NCBI GenBank assembly: GCA_030248225.1
Contig: JASANE010011670.1
Location: 1-64,000, forward strand
DNA: 64,000 nucleotides
Direction: 5' to 3'
DNA from: Trileptium ribeirensis
Taxonomy: Eukaryota > Nematoda > Enoplea > Enoplida > Thoracostomopsidae
The notes below the pieces were generated by a model that was given only the letters and a program-made list of their open reading frames with translations, had not been told where the DNA came from and ran no database searches. Shown piece by piece: positions 32,424-44,199 of the stretch (the stretch's first letter is position 1; every line of letters starts with the position of its first letter). Position numbers and translations under genes: made by a program.

Positions 32424-32530
32424 GGTAAAGACTCGGTCTGGGATGGGATCCGACACCCACGACCACTACCGTTAGATTTACAAACTGGTAAACGCTCTAA
32501 GGACTTTTCTATCCTGGCCAGAATTCACAG
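32424..32530 (-). repeat. tRNA-derived SINE-like copy
   Basis: Read on the minus strand, a GTCGTGGGTGTCGGATCCCA segment resembles a B box plus flank, preceded by an A-box-like TTAGAGCGTTTACC. It is one of several such copies within 2 kb. Confidence 0.35.
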
Positions 32531-32649
32531 CAGCTATGACACTGTGACATTCGGCAGTAACATGGATATTGAAGAGGTATCTCGTGCTGCTTGTGAACAA
32601 TTTTAGATTTGGGATAGTGCTAGGTGCTTGATAAACGAAAGGGCGTTAG

Positions 32650-32765
32650 AAAAGTAAAGGAAAATGTTGGGCGGTGGTTGTCGAAGCCACGACGTACCGC
32701 TCTTGCATCCGCAAGCACACGGACCCAATATCTCATCAAAAATTGAGCTGCTAGCTATATGAAAC
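32650..32765 (-). repeat. tRNA-derived SINE-like copy
   Basis: On the minus strand a TAGCAGCTCAATTTTTGATG stretch (A-box-like) precedes a GTCGTGGCTTCGACAACC stretch (B-box-like). Confidence 0.4.
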
Positions 32766-33104
32766 ATACCCAGGCTGGGTACAGTTAGCCACACAATTAT
32801 ACGGCATCCTTACCGGTCTTTCAAAATTCAAAGTATAAATAGGTATATGTTGTTTTAATAAATTCAAATGCTAATACGGATGAAGCTACTTGTCTGCTAG
32901 ATTACGTTCAGGTTTAAAATAATTTATGTTTTTGCTGCGGCAGGCTTGCAGGTTTGTTTCAAATACTCAGCCTAATGACTGCTTTTAATATTCTAGATTT
33001 ATATTGGTTTTCGATTGGATTGAACTGATTCTGATTATTAGGGAAGCAAATTGGATTTAGCGGTATGTGCTTGATCAGGCAGGAACTGAAAAGCAGTGGA
33101 CCGA

Positions 33105-33195
33105 AAAGTTAGGCTGAGGTTGGATTCAAACCCACGACCTCTTCCCTTTGGATAGCCAAGAAGGCACTTCATCGACTGAGCTATTCCTGCCCGAA
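33105..33195 (-). repeat. tRNA-derived SINE, best copy
   Basis: On the minus strand TAGCTCAGTCGATGAAG fits the pol III A box and GGTTTGAATCC fits the B box, with tRNA-like spacing and a GGTCGTGG lead. It is not a functional tRNA, since no proper acceptor stem or anticodon arm could be drawn. Confidence 0.55.
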
Positions 33196-33199
33196 CTTA

Positions 33200-33860
33200 T
33201 ACCAGTTACAAAGCTGTTATATTCGTCATCGTCCGTCTTTCATACAAGCATACCATCTGCTTTTTTATTTATATATACCTTACCATAATTTCATACATAT
33301 GCACTATGCCTTATATCACTACTGTATAGCGATGAACATCAGTTAAGCTGGTAGTCGTTAGGTCAGCACACGCGGGGTAAGAATCGCAGCAAAACGCACT
33401 ATCTTGCCCAAGCAAAACCTAGAACATAACAATTAGATTTTCCAGACTTAAGTCTAAGCAATTTTCGCCAAAATTGACCCCATAACACGAAGCTGTACTT
33501 TTCTATAACTACACAAGCCTAACTGCAAACATCAAAGTTAAAAACTCAACATTATTGGGTGTGCTGATTTCCACATTATAATGCTTTAATCTTAGTCTCC
33601 ACCATTTATAGAACTGGTGAGATCATTGAGGCACCACATGTTCATTTTCGGAGAAATTTCAAAGTTAGTGGGGACAAAAATTTGTTCTTAGAGGTATGTA
33701 TCCTAGTCTTTTCTGGCAGTTTGAACTTCCGCACAATTATTTGTATCTTTCTCAGGCTATAAAAACTGTCGGTGCTAAAAGTCAGTCGGTATAACACTGC
33801 TGTGTAGTTTTTTGTGTGTTGAAGTAAGCAGCTCCGATCCCAAATACTATAACACTATAT
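33200..33860. other. No gene seen
   Basis: AT-rich intergenic sequence, possibly including the promoter and 5' UTR of the candidate gene starting at 33872. Confidence 0.4.
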
Positions 33861-33871
33861 AATTTAAAACG

Positions 33872-34688
33872 ATGAGGCAATATATTCTGCGTTTGGGATG
33901 CGCGAATTCACTTCGTGTACATGCAGCCAGGTCGTTGGTAAGCAAAAGCACAGTTCAATTTTACTCTAACATTAATAAGATTCCCCAAAGTCGAAGGTTA
34001 ACAGTTTAATGCCAAAGTATTCAGTGCAGCATTCATGTCGAGTGACTATTATATCTAATATACAGTTGATTATGTGATTCTCGGTCTAAAATGTCAATTC
34101 AAAACTAGTAATCGTACTTGTCGCTGACTCGATCACTATTTCCAAATATAAGAAATCACTGACTACGCGTTACACGATAAAGTATTGGCCCTGAAAAGCT
34201 GGCTACACGCTCACATTCGCTATGTACTCTGCTGTGCCTTTTTAGCAAGCGAAATACATATGAAGAATTGCACGAAACGAAAAGGAACACTGCTATTTAA
34301 TACGGTGATGTGAAACCAATAGCGCTCCACTTCTGCTTAAATTTCCGATATCCGTGACGCTATACACTGAGCTAGCTGCTCATAAATGGTTTCCCCATGT
34401 CACCAATGGTCCATGTAAACTTTATAGACCAGAAAGATAGTCTTCAAACGACATCGAGTACCACTATACTCCAATAGATACTCAGGTTATACAGTTATAT
34501 GTCACAGTGTTACACCCATTCAGGTGCTCAATGTCAAACAAGGCCGGTACAGCGAGCGCAACTACGGCAGCGTCAAAGGCAGGACGCATTTCCAAAACTA
34601 TTCGGAAAATACTTCACCGATGCGTGAGCGAATCTCCTGGCTGAAAGATTTTTATTGGAGGTGGTCTCTTGCCTGGCAGGGATACTGA
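33872..34688 (+). CDS. Candidate two-exon gene, mitochondrial-type N-terminus
   Basis: Exon 1 (33872-33937) codes for 22 residues rich in Arg, Leu and Ala with no acidic residue, typical of a mitochondrial presequence, and ends at a strong GTAAGC donor in phase 0. A CATTCAG acceptor precedes 34524, and the phase-0 frame then stays open for 54 codons to TGA at 34686-34688. The last part is aromatic and Trp-rich (KDFYWRWSLAW), like a small inner-membrane or ribosomal mitochondrial protein. Total length would be 76 residues. I could not name the family. Other frames after the acceptor are also partly open, so the second exon is less certain than the first. The intron (33938-34523) contains a SINE-like copy. 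Confidence 0.45.
34318..34390 (-). repeat. tRNA-derived SINE-like copy inside the intron
   Basis: On the minus strand, GCTAGCTCAGTGTATAGCG matches an A box well; the B box is not clear. Confidence 0.35.
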
Positions 34689-34989
34689 TATTCTGACCAC
34701 ACTAAATCGTGCAAACTCCAGTTATGTCTTAAAACTCTTTTTGAAAAATCTAACGAAATTAGCAAGGTAGTGTTGAAAGAAAGCGAAGACAATATCACCA
34801 CTTATCGATACTGACAATGTTTCTCTCGTCCAATCTCTATAAAAACGGAACTACGACACGCTAACTCATACCAAACTAGCTGACTAGCACATTCGTGACT
34901 TAAGGTAAATTATTTAGAAACTATATATATTTTTATATATAAAATGTAACTACTTTATTGTAATATTAAAATTGTAATAATTTGTGTCA

Positions 34990-36110
34990 TTAAGGGTAAA
35001 ATGGAAAGGAGGTGGGATGGAGAGTAAAACGATGCGGAAGGGGTTTAAAGGAATCTTGTGAGAGATGAGTGAAGATGGAAACGGAAAAGGGTTTCGGGTA
35101 GGAGAGAGTCAGAAGGTAGTTATTTTAAAGGAAGGAAACGAGAAATTTAGTAATTTTTAAGAAAAGGGGAAATACATGGAAAGGGTGTATTGAAGGAAGT
35201 CTGGGGAAAAGAAGGGTTGGAAAAAGGGAGTAGTGGAAAAAAGAGAACAAAAGGAGAAATTTGAAGGGGTAAGGAATTAGGGATTTTTAGGAATTTAAAA
35301 GAAAAATATTCCATACTTATGGGGAAGGGATAAAAGTTGAAGGAAAAAAGGTAGGGTGGCATAGAAAGGAATGGGGCAAGGTGAGGAGAAATATAGAGGT
35401 TTCGCACTGGAATAAGGGTATTTTGAAAGGAATTCGAAGAGGGGAAGGTATTGGATAGAGTATTTTTATGAAGCAGTGAAATGAGTATTTTCGTAAAGTC
35501 AAGTGGGAAGGGGCTTGGAAAACCAGGCGGAAGGTGTTGGTTATGTGGACAAGGAAAATAAAACAAAATTTTGGAAGGATAAGGTTAAGGGTAGCTGAGG
35601 GAAAAAAGAATTGATAGGGGAATTAGGAATATTGGGAAGGAGGAAGGAAAGAAAACGTTATAGAAGTTTAGTAGTATCAGAAAAAGGAAATTTTGTGGAA
35701 AAAGATGGGAAAATGAGATGGAAATTGGGGATAATAGGGATAAAGGATAGGCGAAAGGGTAAAGGAAAGTAGATTTTGAGGAGAGGGAATGGAACATAAC
35801 AGGAAAGCATAATTTCGGGACACATGGTTTATAATATAAATAAGAATGAAAAAACAAAAATTTAAGAACAAAAATTTGGAAGTTGATGCAAAGTTTTTGT
35901 GAGAGGCGAATGTCGAAAGATTGGAGAAGGGAATATAAATGGTTATAGCATAAAAGAAAAGGAATTTTGTAGGTAGATCATGTGGAAGTTGGAAATGGGG
36001 AAGGTATTTTTTATTGGAAAAGGAAAAAATATGGGGAATTTTGTACAAGGGATTTGGAAAGAATTTTTAAGAGAAATGGATAAATTTTGAAAGAAAAAAT
36101 AGTATTTCGA
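34990..36110. repeat. 1.1-kb polypurine/polypyrimidine tract
   Basis: The plus strand is overwhelmingly G and A with very little C for more than a kilobase, without a simple repeat unit. The minus strand is therefore open in several frames (35147-35566, 35585-35857, 35677-36048) with products made of Phe, Pro, Ser, Leu and Ile; these are composition artefacts. Confidence 0.9.
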
Positions 36111-36129
36111 ATTTTATGTTTCGAGTATA

Positions 36130-37050
36130 TTTTATTGAATTTGGTTAAATACGTAGCTAGGGGATATATTAAAGACGTACTGGCCGAATATTTTTATTTA
36201 ACCGGAGGATTCAGGGAGTTCGGAGCGGCCATAGAGATAAGTTGACTTGCAGGTGGGGTCGTCACCCCGTCCTAATGTTAACAAGCCAGATATGCAGTAG
36301 ATATTTTAGTGACTGTTGCATGGGTTTAAAAACCGATTTGTCATATAAATTCTTTCGAATGATGTGAGTAAGCGTATAGAATTTTGTAATAGAGTCGTAT
36401 TACTGATAAAAATAACACGAGCACACATAATTGGATTTCATAATGTATTAGCAAACTAAGTTGTGAAAATTTGTAACTGTTAAATGTATGTCCCGCACGT
36501 TGTATCTAATTTATATATGCTTGGCTAAAATTTGTATTATATAAATTTTTATAAGCAATGATAACCGAAATGTACGTTAGTTAAATTATATTTTCAAAAA
36601 TTTCCTTTTGTCATTTCCATCCGTGGATTGTTCATAGACCAGATAGGTAGCTTCAAAAAGAAGCTTATCATATAGTAGGTAAATTTTGAGCCTTTGCTAA
36701 GTGATAATTGCGATAAATAAATGTTTTGGAAACTTTCTACTTTGTCCGCATCAACGTGCGTCCTTTTGGCACCTATCCGCCATGGGCCGACTTGATTACA
36801 CTTTATAATGTCACCTGTGTTTTATCGGACGGGGGGCGATTCACATTTGTGGGAGGTAAACTACATTGCACTGGTCGTAGTTTATATCCCCACAGGTTCT
36901 CCCTGTCACCCGGATTGACCATTGGCGCGAACGGATCAATAAAATATATGCTTATAACTTATATATTATTCTTATATCTTACATGTCCGTATATATTTAT
37001 ATATGTCTTCTCTATTGTCTAGGTACTTCTTTTCAGGGTAGCCTATAACA
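36130..37050. other. No clear gene; possible LINE 5' region
   Basis: AT-rich to 36710, then less AT-rich with a 98-codon frame at 36726-37022 that could belong to the 5' region of the following LINE. No motif seen. Confidence 0.4.
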
Positions 37051-37319
37051 ATAAATTACAGTGATAATAGTCAAGATTATGGTGGTCGTGGAGGTTCGGA
37101 CGAGGCCTCCCCATCTTTTCAACTGGCTACCGGCCCTCCCACGTGACTATGACAACAACTTCAACACCTGCTGCCGCACTTACAACCACGATAACATCAA
37201 CAACAACGCACGAAGGAAGCACAATGAGCGACCAACAAGAATCTGGTGTGTCAGTGACGACCACCACATTTAGCACGGGTCTCACCCCGAATATGAAGCC
37301 ATGAACGTTAGCAGCGGCC

Positions 37320-38150
37320 AGAATCGACGATCCTCTCTTCCTTGCTTTGATGAACGATACATCTGAAAATGTGCTATGGATTTGTATGAATGCACAGTCA
37401 GCCGGAGTACGTCCTGAACCTTCCGAGGGGGGGCGGAAACGGTTGGTCTGTCGCTCAAAACCGTGCTAAGAGATCAAAAAGAAGTAAGCGGCACGAGTTA
37501 TCTGGCTTGCAGAGGCGTAACCTGCACGAAGCGGCCGTCCCGCTACTACGAACGACCTTAAGAACACACTTGAGAACCCATTACGAATTACAATCTGCCC
37601 TGATGACCCGGTCCCTAGCCCATCGAACGAACCACCTCGACGTGATCCGACCGCATCTGGTGCACAGTCTTATGCGAACGCCGCTCCCAAACGGCCTATG
37701 AACGCCACAGGAACCACACCCGGAGTGAAGTATAAGAATCTTCAGCTACAAAGACGCTGTGGCTGGAGTCAAGCAACTATTCGTCCTAGTTGAAGACGAA
37801 TCTTATCGAAAGTTCACAGAAAATGAACTGGAGCTCGTCTTGAACAACATCATGGAGGCCATGCAGAACATCGACGATGAGACTGCAGCCAAGCTGCATA
37901 TGGAAGTATCTGGGGGAAAGATGTCACCTTCACATGGTTGAAGACGTCATCCCGAAGACAACTCATGATCGCTGCTGCCCTCTAGTCGCGATGACGCACC
38001 AAGAGTTAAAACATGGCAATGGTGGAGTCTTTGTCCCCGCCAGAAAGAACCGGCCATTCAACCTGGAGCGGCTGCAAACGCAGCTTGGTCATCGGAATCC
38101 ACCACTGGGTACATCAGCTTAGAGACACGTCTTCAATAAAACACAGACGC
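37320..38150 (+). pseudogene. LINE ORF1 remnant
   Basis: The best stretch is at 37759-37941, an acidic helical segment after a VKQLFV-like start. It continues in other phases through a Trp-containing segment to a TAA just after 38110. At least two frameshifts and internal stops are present. It is placed as ORF1 because it directly precedes the endonuclease; the family of the ORF1 domain is not determined. Confidence 0.5.
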
Positions 38151-38371
38151 AGCAAACCGTCGGTGGATTCCGTATTCCACGATATTCCTGTCTGCGTTTA
38201 CTGTACTGGAGTTTAGACCCTATTACGAACTCACACGGCTTCTCTTATGAGAGCGCCGGGTCAGCCAGTGAGGGGTCCATCACTGCAATCAGTACTACAT
38301 AATTATAAATATGTAAATACGTTTTGAATAACGTAATTTAAGCAATATATATATAATATGTATGATATATA

Positions 38372-39045
38372 ATGATGGATGACGAAAGATGCACCATAAT
38401 GCAGATTAATCTGCAAGACTACAAGGAAGCTTGTTATGAGCTAAATAAAAGATTGGCCGCTCGTGGACCCCCTCTTGTGGTGATGCAAGAGCCGTATGTC
38501 CGCATGGGTAAGACATCGATTATTTCCAATAAGAACAACTCCGTTATATACGGTAATTGTCCCAGACCACGCACTGCTATTATTATTTCTAGGAATTTAT
38601 ATTACTTATTTATTAATGAGTTATCTGATATTGACTGTACTGCCACTGGGGGAGAGGTTGTCATGGCGTCTGTTTATCTCCCCTACGACGGTGTGAACCT
38701 GCCTCCGAATGAGCAGCTCTCTCGTCTCGTGCGTTACTCTAGGATACATAAAATAGCTCCTCTGATGGGGTATGACTACAATTCTCATCACACGCTCTGG
38801 GGAAGAACTAATGATAATGTCTGGGGTAAAGCTTTCTTGGACTTTATTATTAGCAATGATCTCACGATCTTGAATGTCGGAAACCCCCAACATTCATGAA
38901 CCGAGTTAGAGCGGAGGTCATCGCGCTTACCGTTGTGCTCACTAAAGATTAGTGACCTAATCAGAAATTGGGAGCGTATCACTACATGCCTCTTATTCAG
39001 ATCATCGTTACATCGATATTAGATTGGGTGGGACCTTGAACCAAA
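38372..39045 (+). pseudogene. LINE endonuclease domain (APE-like)
   Basis: The frame is open at 38372-38899 (175 codons). It starts with the M-QINL motif and has QEPYV (catalytic Glu region), a central strand series and an N-x-H-x-x-W motif (YNSHHTLWG). After a frameshift the conserved YSDHRYI end motif appears around 38993-39013. These are the standard landmarks of LINE apurinic endonucleases. Their product would nick target DNA for reverse transcription; this copy is broken. Confidence 0.8.
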
Positions 39046-39587
39046 CTCTTATTTCTGATGAAGCGAATATCAGAACCATTAATGAACTATCATTCTGTTC
39101 TAAGTTGAAGGCAAACCTGGGAAATGACCCACCCAAGGTAAGCAATACATATAACCATGAAACTGACGTAACGTGCCTGTACACTGACATATCTGAGGCA
39201 TGATCAGGATCCTGTAGGCTCAGAAATATATGTGATAGTACGAAACTACGCTGGTGGAGCCCCACCATTGAAACGCTCCGTGCTGGATCTCGACGTCTCT
39301 TAACAGAGTAACCTGATCCAAGAAACCCGGAGACTGGGAACGATATAAAAATTCTTAAAGAATATAAGTCGGCCATGAAATGAGCTAAGACCGCTAGCTG
39401 GAGGGCTTTCTGTTCCGACGTTAACGAATGCAAGAAGACCTCACGGTTTAAGAAGATAGTTTCCAATACGGGAAATCATAAAATAAAACCTCTAGTCGGC
39501 CCTGGGGGGAACTACACGAGTAATGAAAAAACACTTAAGTTACTTCTATCGGCTCACTTCCTTGGTTCGATCAACACAGGTGACCAG

Positions 39588-40110
39588 GTGTTGGCCAGTG
39601 GATACTGCAGGTATTCCAGTATGAACAGAACAGTCTGTAACAAAATTTTTTGCAAAGAAAATGTTAAACGGGCAACATCTGTTTTTGAACGATATAAGTC
39701 ACCTGGCCTGGGTGGCGTCTATCCAATACATCTCCAGATGGGTTGTGACTTAATAGTAGTTGAGAGACGCAAAAGTATCTTTTCAGCTTCCCTAGTCAGT
39801 GGATTCTTACCACATGCCTGGAGGACAGCGAAAGTAGTGTTCATCCCAAAACCGGGGAAAAATAGGTATGATATTCCGAAATCGTTCAGGCTTATCTGTT
39901 TCTCATCATACGTCCTGAATACGATGGAGCGTCGGATTGACAGGTATTTTCGAAAGGGCGAGAAAGTGGTCAGTAAGCTTCATCTGAAGCAGCATGCCTA
40001 TCTTTATGGCAAATCCACTACCACAGATTTGCCCGAGGTAGTTGGCACTGTTGAAGACAAAATCTACAGTGACAGGATAGTTCTTGGATGCTTTCTTAAT
40101 ATAGGTGGAG
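39588..40110 (+). pseudogene. LINE reverse transcriptase, N-terminal half
   Basis: The frame contains the SPGLGG finger motif, FIPKPGKN, and a CFSSYVLNTMERR segment typical of RT motifs 1-2. It reaches the start of catalytic motif A (GCFLNIGGA), where the usual catalytic Asp is Asn. It is cut there by the hAT-like insertion at 40111. Confidence 0.8.
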
Positions 40111-41272
40111 CAGGGAATAACCGGAACCGAAATTTACCGGAACGGAACCGTTCATTTAAACCGGATCCGGAACCGGAACCTGGTCTTCGAAATTTATATA
40201 TAGTAAAACAGATGATGGAAGAAATGAATGTATAGTGGATTTAAAATGCATTAAAAATAACTTTTATATTTAACTTAATGTATTGCGATGGTATTATTGT
40301 CTTTCTCAAACTTTAAAGAGACTGAGCAAGCTAATAATGTTTATTTATCGATCAAATATGTCGGATTTTGGACATTCAGAGCAAAAAATGTCTTCCACTA
40401 TACACCACTGCGTATACTGCGTCAAATGGAATGTGCTTACAAAGCTTGGAGCGTAGAATACACACTTTCGCTCTGTCTCCAGTCGCCTCCCTTTACTACA
40501 CATACGTTTGTTGCATGTTCTTCTGTAGGAAACTTAAAATTATTGGTTTATATGATTCTAAGAGAAAATAATAGATAGAAGGTAATTTTCTGATCAGTGG
40601 TCAGAGACTGTTTAGGCTAGCTTTGGACAAACAGTGCCCGTCAGTTAGATCATAATGATGATAACTTTCTAATCAGAATGCTATAAATGAGACGCACTGC
40701 GATGCTGCTCGCACAGTTTCAATAAATACAGTGCATTGCCAAGAAAGAAGTTTCTAGCTGCGTTGCAGGTAACGTTAGTTTACTTCAATTTAGACTGATT
40801 TACCAAGGTTACAAGCGCACTGGCCTGTGCTTGACGCAATTTATGTTAGCCAAGCATACCCTAAGTACTTTTGCGTAAGCCATACTCTGTTATCGAGATG
40901 GACCGGTTTAATTCAAACGTATCCCACAGACTTCTGGATGTGTAAAATAGCTGCTACAGGCATCGACCTGGCCTTGATTTAACAAACGTCTGCAGGTTAT
41001 TATGAAAAATTCCTGCTCAGATTATGTGCCCTACTTACGTTTCACACGGCTAATTGGTTAGTTAATCTTTTCTTTTGCTTGGTTGTATTGGAGCTTGATC
41101 ATTGTATAATATATATTAAACATGTTTGGATTACAGGATGAAGCAAAAAACGTGGAAAATTTCAAACAAAATTTTTAAACCGGAATTCCGGTTCCGGTAT
41201 GGTTTCTGCCCTTTGCCGGAACCGCAACCGGAACACGATTTTCGCCGGAACCGGAATTCCGGTTACTCCCTG
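40111..41272. mobile_element. hAT-like non-autonomous element, copy 1
   Basis: The terminal inverted repeat CAGGGAATAACCGGAA matches the other end at 15 of 16 positions. It is flanked by an 8-bp target duplication, AGGTGGAG at 40103-40110 and AGATGGAG at 41273-41280 (7 of 8). CAGGG ends and 8-bp duplications are typical of hAT elements. Both ends carry repeated CCGGAAC motifs (40120-40180 and 41178-41265). There is no transposase. It interrupts the RT of a LINE at catalytic motif A. Confidence 0.85.
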
Positions 41273-41280
41273 AGATGGAG

Positions 41281-42010
41281 CTTTGATAACACCAATCTAT
41301 CGTCGTTCGAGAAAGCGTTTAGGGACTTTGGGTTATCCAAAATAGTAAGCAACTGGCTCACAAATTTATTTCTAAGGAATAGAGCAACTGCCAGACTAGG
41401 TGGAACATCCGTCTCAGTCAATGTACGTAGAGGAACCACTCAGGGTGGTGTTCTGTCATTTGCTTTGGTGCTTGGTGATAAACAGCCTCCTTGTTGAATT
41501 GAACATAAGAAGCATTCATGCACAGGCATACTCAGATGATGTTGCAATATTATGTAATGGCCCAGATGTACCATCAGACAAGCGTCTGATGAACTCAGAA
41601 GGTTAGCCGATGGTGTCTTAAAAACGGGCTAAACGTGAACGCTGGAAAATGTGAACTTGTTCTGTTCCACAATAGGCGCACAGTACCAGGTTTCCCTGGT
41701 GTGTTACATGGGGGTGGGGACAAATCCTTTTAGTCACAGAAATAAAGTACCTTGGGGTTATTGATTGACTCTAAACTCAGTTGGAAATCTCATTTAAACT
41801 TCATTGTGGTGAAGGCAAAGAAAGCCACCATGACAGACAGAAGCTGTGTTGGGAAGTCATGTGACCTAAAGCCTAGCTCCCAACTATGGTTTACGACACG
41901 ATGCTTCAATGTAGGGATTATTATGGCTGAATAAACTCAAAATAGGTTTTTTTGTAAAGAAATTGAACGTGGTGACGCGACTCATGGCAACTGGGGAATG
42001 CGATCTACTC
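41281..42010 (+). pseudogene. LINE reverse transcriptase, C-terminal half
   Basis: The sequence resumes with FDNTN of motif A and an NWLTNLF segment. It then has RRGTTQGGVLS (motif B) and, after a frameshift, AYSDDVAIL (motif C; YSDD as a variant of YADD) at about 41525-41550. Later, YLGVLIDSKLSW-like residues at 41750-41785 are the thumb motif. Several stops and shifts follow. Confidence 0.8.
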
Positions 42011-42284
42011 TAAACATGGGTTTACAAGCAGTGTTATGCTTTCCACCTGCTGAGATATCGCTATTATAGGAGGCCATGGTCTGCTACGAAAGGGCACTGG
42101 AATATGGGGTTCAGTAATTACAGTAGAGGACATCTAAACGTGGATCATTTGGTACAGATGGTACCAAGTATTCAGTTACCATGCGATCGCTTGGCCAAAG
42201 AAGTGGTTGATGTACCAATGTGGAGAGTCATCATACCAAAATGTGAAGAGTGGGCCACGGCCTCACTCACTGAAGTACAGAACA

Positions 42285-42770
42285 CCATCAATTCTTACAC
42301 AGATGGTTCTAGACTGGAACTGTCTAACGGACCACATGTCGGTGCTGGCATATTCATAGAATACATGTTAAGACACTCCTGTACACTCGGTAGTGCTGGC
42401 CCTGTATTTTAACCTGAAGTCTACCCTATCATGGACTGTTCTTACATGCTACAACAGAACAAACTGAGGAACAAATCTATAAGTGTCAATTCAGGCAGTC
42501 AGGCGGCAATTCAGACAATTTCGGGTAGACACGAACGCTCCATACTAGTACTCGACTGCATTAACAGTCTCTGGACACTATGTGAGAATAATAGCGTCAT
42601 GCTAAAATGGATTTCTGTACTTGAAGGATATATAGGAAATGAGATTGCAGACGAACTGGCAAAGCAGAGATCAATGAAGAAATCTATCGGGTCAGAACCT
42701 ATACTTCCTATCCCAGCCAGCAATATTCGTTTTGAAAGCGGGAAATGGACACTCTCGTCCCTTCAGGGGT
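42285..42770 (+). pseudogene. LINE RNase H domain
   Basis: YTDGSR at 42294-42312 carries the first catalytic Asp. A later frame has a VNSGSQAAI segment and WISVLEGYIGNEIADELAK. The catalytic positions usually filled by Asp of DSQAA and His of GHxGxxGNE are Ser and Glu-Gly here, consistent with decay. One frameshift separates the two parts. Confidence 0.75.
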
Positions 42771-43014
42771 TATGGGAAACAGCAAAAGGATGCTGAGAGA
42801 CTACACACTCTTTCTACCGACGCTACATAAGAAATATAACAAATATCTTAGAAAGCTGAAGAAGATAAGGCAAAGGTGGGCTGTAAAATTGATTACTGGT
42901 CATAACGTCTTGAATTATCACATGTACAATCTGAAATTGACAGATACTCAGCAATGCAGCATATGCAATGAGAGGGATATCGCAGAACACTTGATACTGC
43001 GATGCCCGGGTTAG
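42745..43014 (+). pseudogene. LINE C-terminal zinc-knuckle region
   Basis: The frame has an RQRWAVKLITGHNVL-like start and ends in C-x2-C-x7-H-x4-C (QCSICNERDIAEHLILRCPG), the CCHC-type knuckle common at the C-terminus of jockey/I/R1 group elements. Confidence 0.75.
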
Positions 43015-43249
43015 GACCAGCTGCGATCCAAAATTTGTGGAAAGAATAGAATGGAATTTAAGGACATCCACTCTGGGGGGTATTATGAAGATAGTCAGTT
43101 TTTCCACGGAATGTCGGAGACTTGAGTGAATTGGTTCTGAAAGAGACGGTGTAATAAACACGGGTCGGGCAGTGCCTTCCTTGAGTCTCTTTTTGTCAAT
43201 CTATCTATCTTCTGTTGGACGTTAAGGTGGATGAGCCATTAACCTACTA

Positions 43250-44150
43250 TTCACCTATGTGGTCGTAGTTTCCTCCTGATTTCAAATTTTATTCCAATCG
43301 TACTATACACAATAACTCTCATTGCTGCAAATCTGTATCTGGAATTGGTTTCTTGAGCATATCGTCTCTTCTCTCAACCTCGTTACGTGTTAAAGGCTAC
43401 TCCATGATTTGGGTTTACGGTCATAGTACTTAGCGCGTGTTCTCTGATTCTCTACCATCTGGTCAGCGCAATACGTGTGGCATCACATACGGTGCGTTTA
43501 CGGGTCAGCACATCGGAGATGTAGTGACAGTCGATAGCTAAGAAACGAAGCCCACGTCAAATTTCAAGTCTAGTTTCTAAAATGTTTTTAGAAAATATAG
43601 TGTTCTACTTGCTTTTTGACCTACCATCAACATCACGCCATCTCAATTATTTCCATTTAAGGTTATGATAATTGAAAGTCTTCTGTTTAGACCTTGTCTT
43701 ACACCAAGTTTAGCATACAGGCTTAAGTTGGAAATAGTGTTTAAGAGTTCGTAAGGCTTATTGCTCAAAAAACAAAAATATTGTTTTTAATACGTGGGAA
43801 CAGTATACATGTTTTAATATGCTTCGTTTCGTTGAGAATATGTCAGATATTTTGGCGGAGTGAACGTAGAATCTTATTTATGCTCGAAGATGACTTGACT
43901 GTGTCTATGCATGCCACGCGCCGTCATTTTATACCGTAATAACTGGGTGTTGAAATTTTTCTTCGTTCGTAACAAACAAAAATAAGGCGATCTACATTTC
44001 ATAATTTTAATATTCATATTTATACACCATTTAGTTTTAAATATATACACAACTTTTTGAGATTGTGTATTTTTCGGTTTAGTCAAGTTTTTGCTGCCAT
44101 TGATGAATCTGAAAACTTTTCATTTTGGCCCGTATTGAGACTATAAAAAT
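43250..44150. other. No gene seen
   Basis: Unremarkable intergenic sequence. A short GC-richer patch at 43430-43560 holds a 21-codon open stretch without support. Confidence 0.4.
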
Positions 44151-44199
44151 CGTATATTTTCGCCTCGCTCTGTTGCTAACAGGCTTGGCTCTCCATTCG

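Larger units (their letters stand above)
37060..43250 (+). mobile_element. Decayed APE-type LINE with RNase H (I/LOA-like)
   Basis: In order: ORF1 remnant (37320-38150), apurinic-type endonuclease (38372-39040), reverse transcriptase (39588-40110 and 41281-42000), RNase H (42294-42760) and a C-terminal CCHC-type zinc knuckle (42956-43010). The combination of APE endonuclease, RT and RNase H points to the I/LOA group of non-LTR elements. The tail near 43195-43210 is a short ATCT repeat. Many frameshifts and stops make it inactive, and a hAT-like element is inserted in the RT. Exact ends are uncertain. Confidence 0.8.

Noticed and set aside
33105..33195. Functional tRNA gene
   Set aside because: A and B boxes are present but no proper acceptor or anticodon stem could be drawn, and similar decayed copies lie nearby, so SINE is the better call.
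35147..36048. Three minus-strand frames rich in Phe, Pro and Ser
   Set aside because: They come from the polypurine tract; absence of C and low T on the plus strand removes stop codons on the minus strand.
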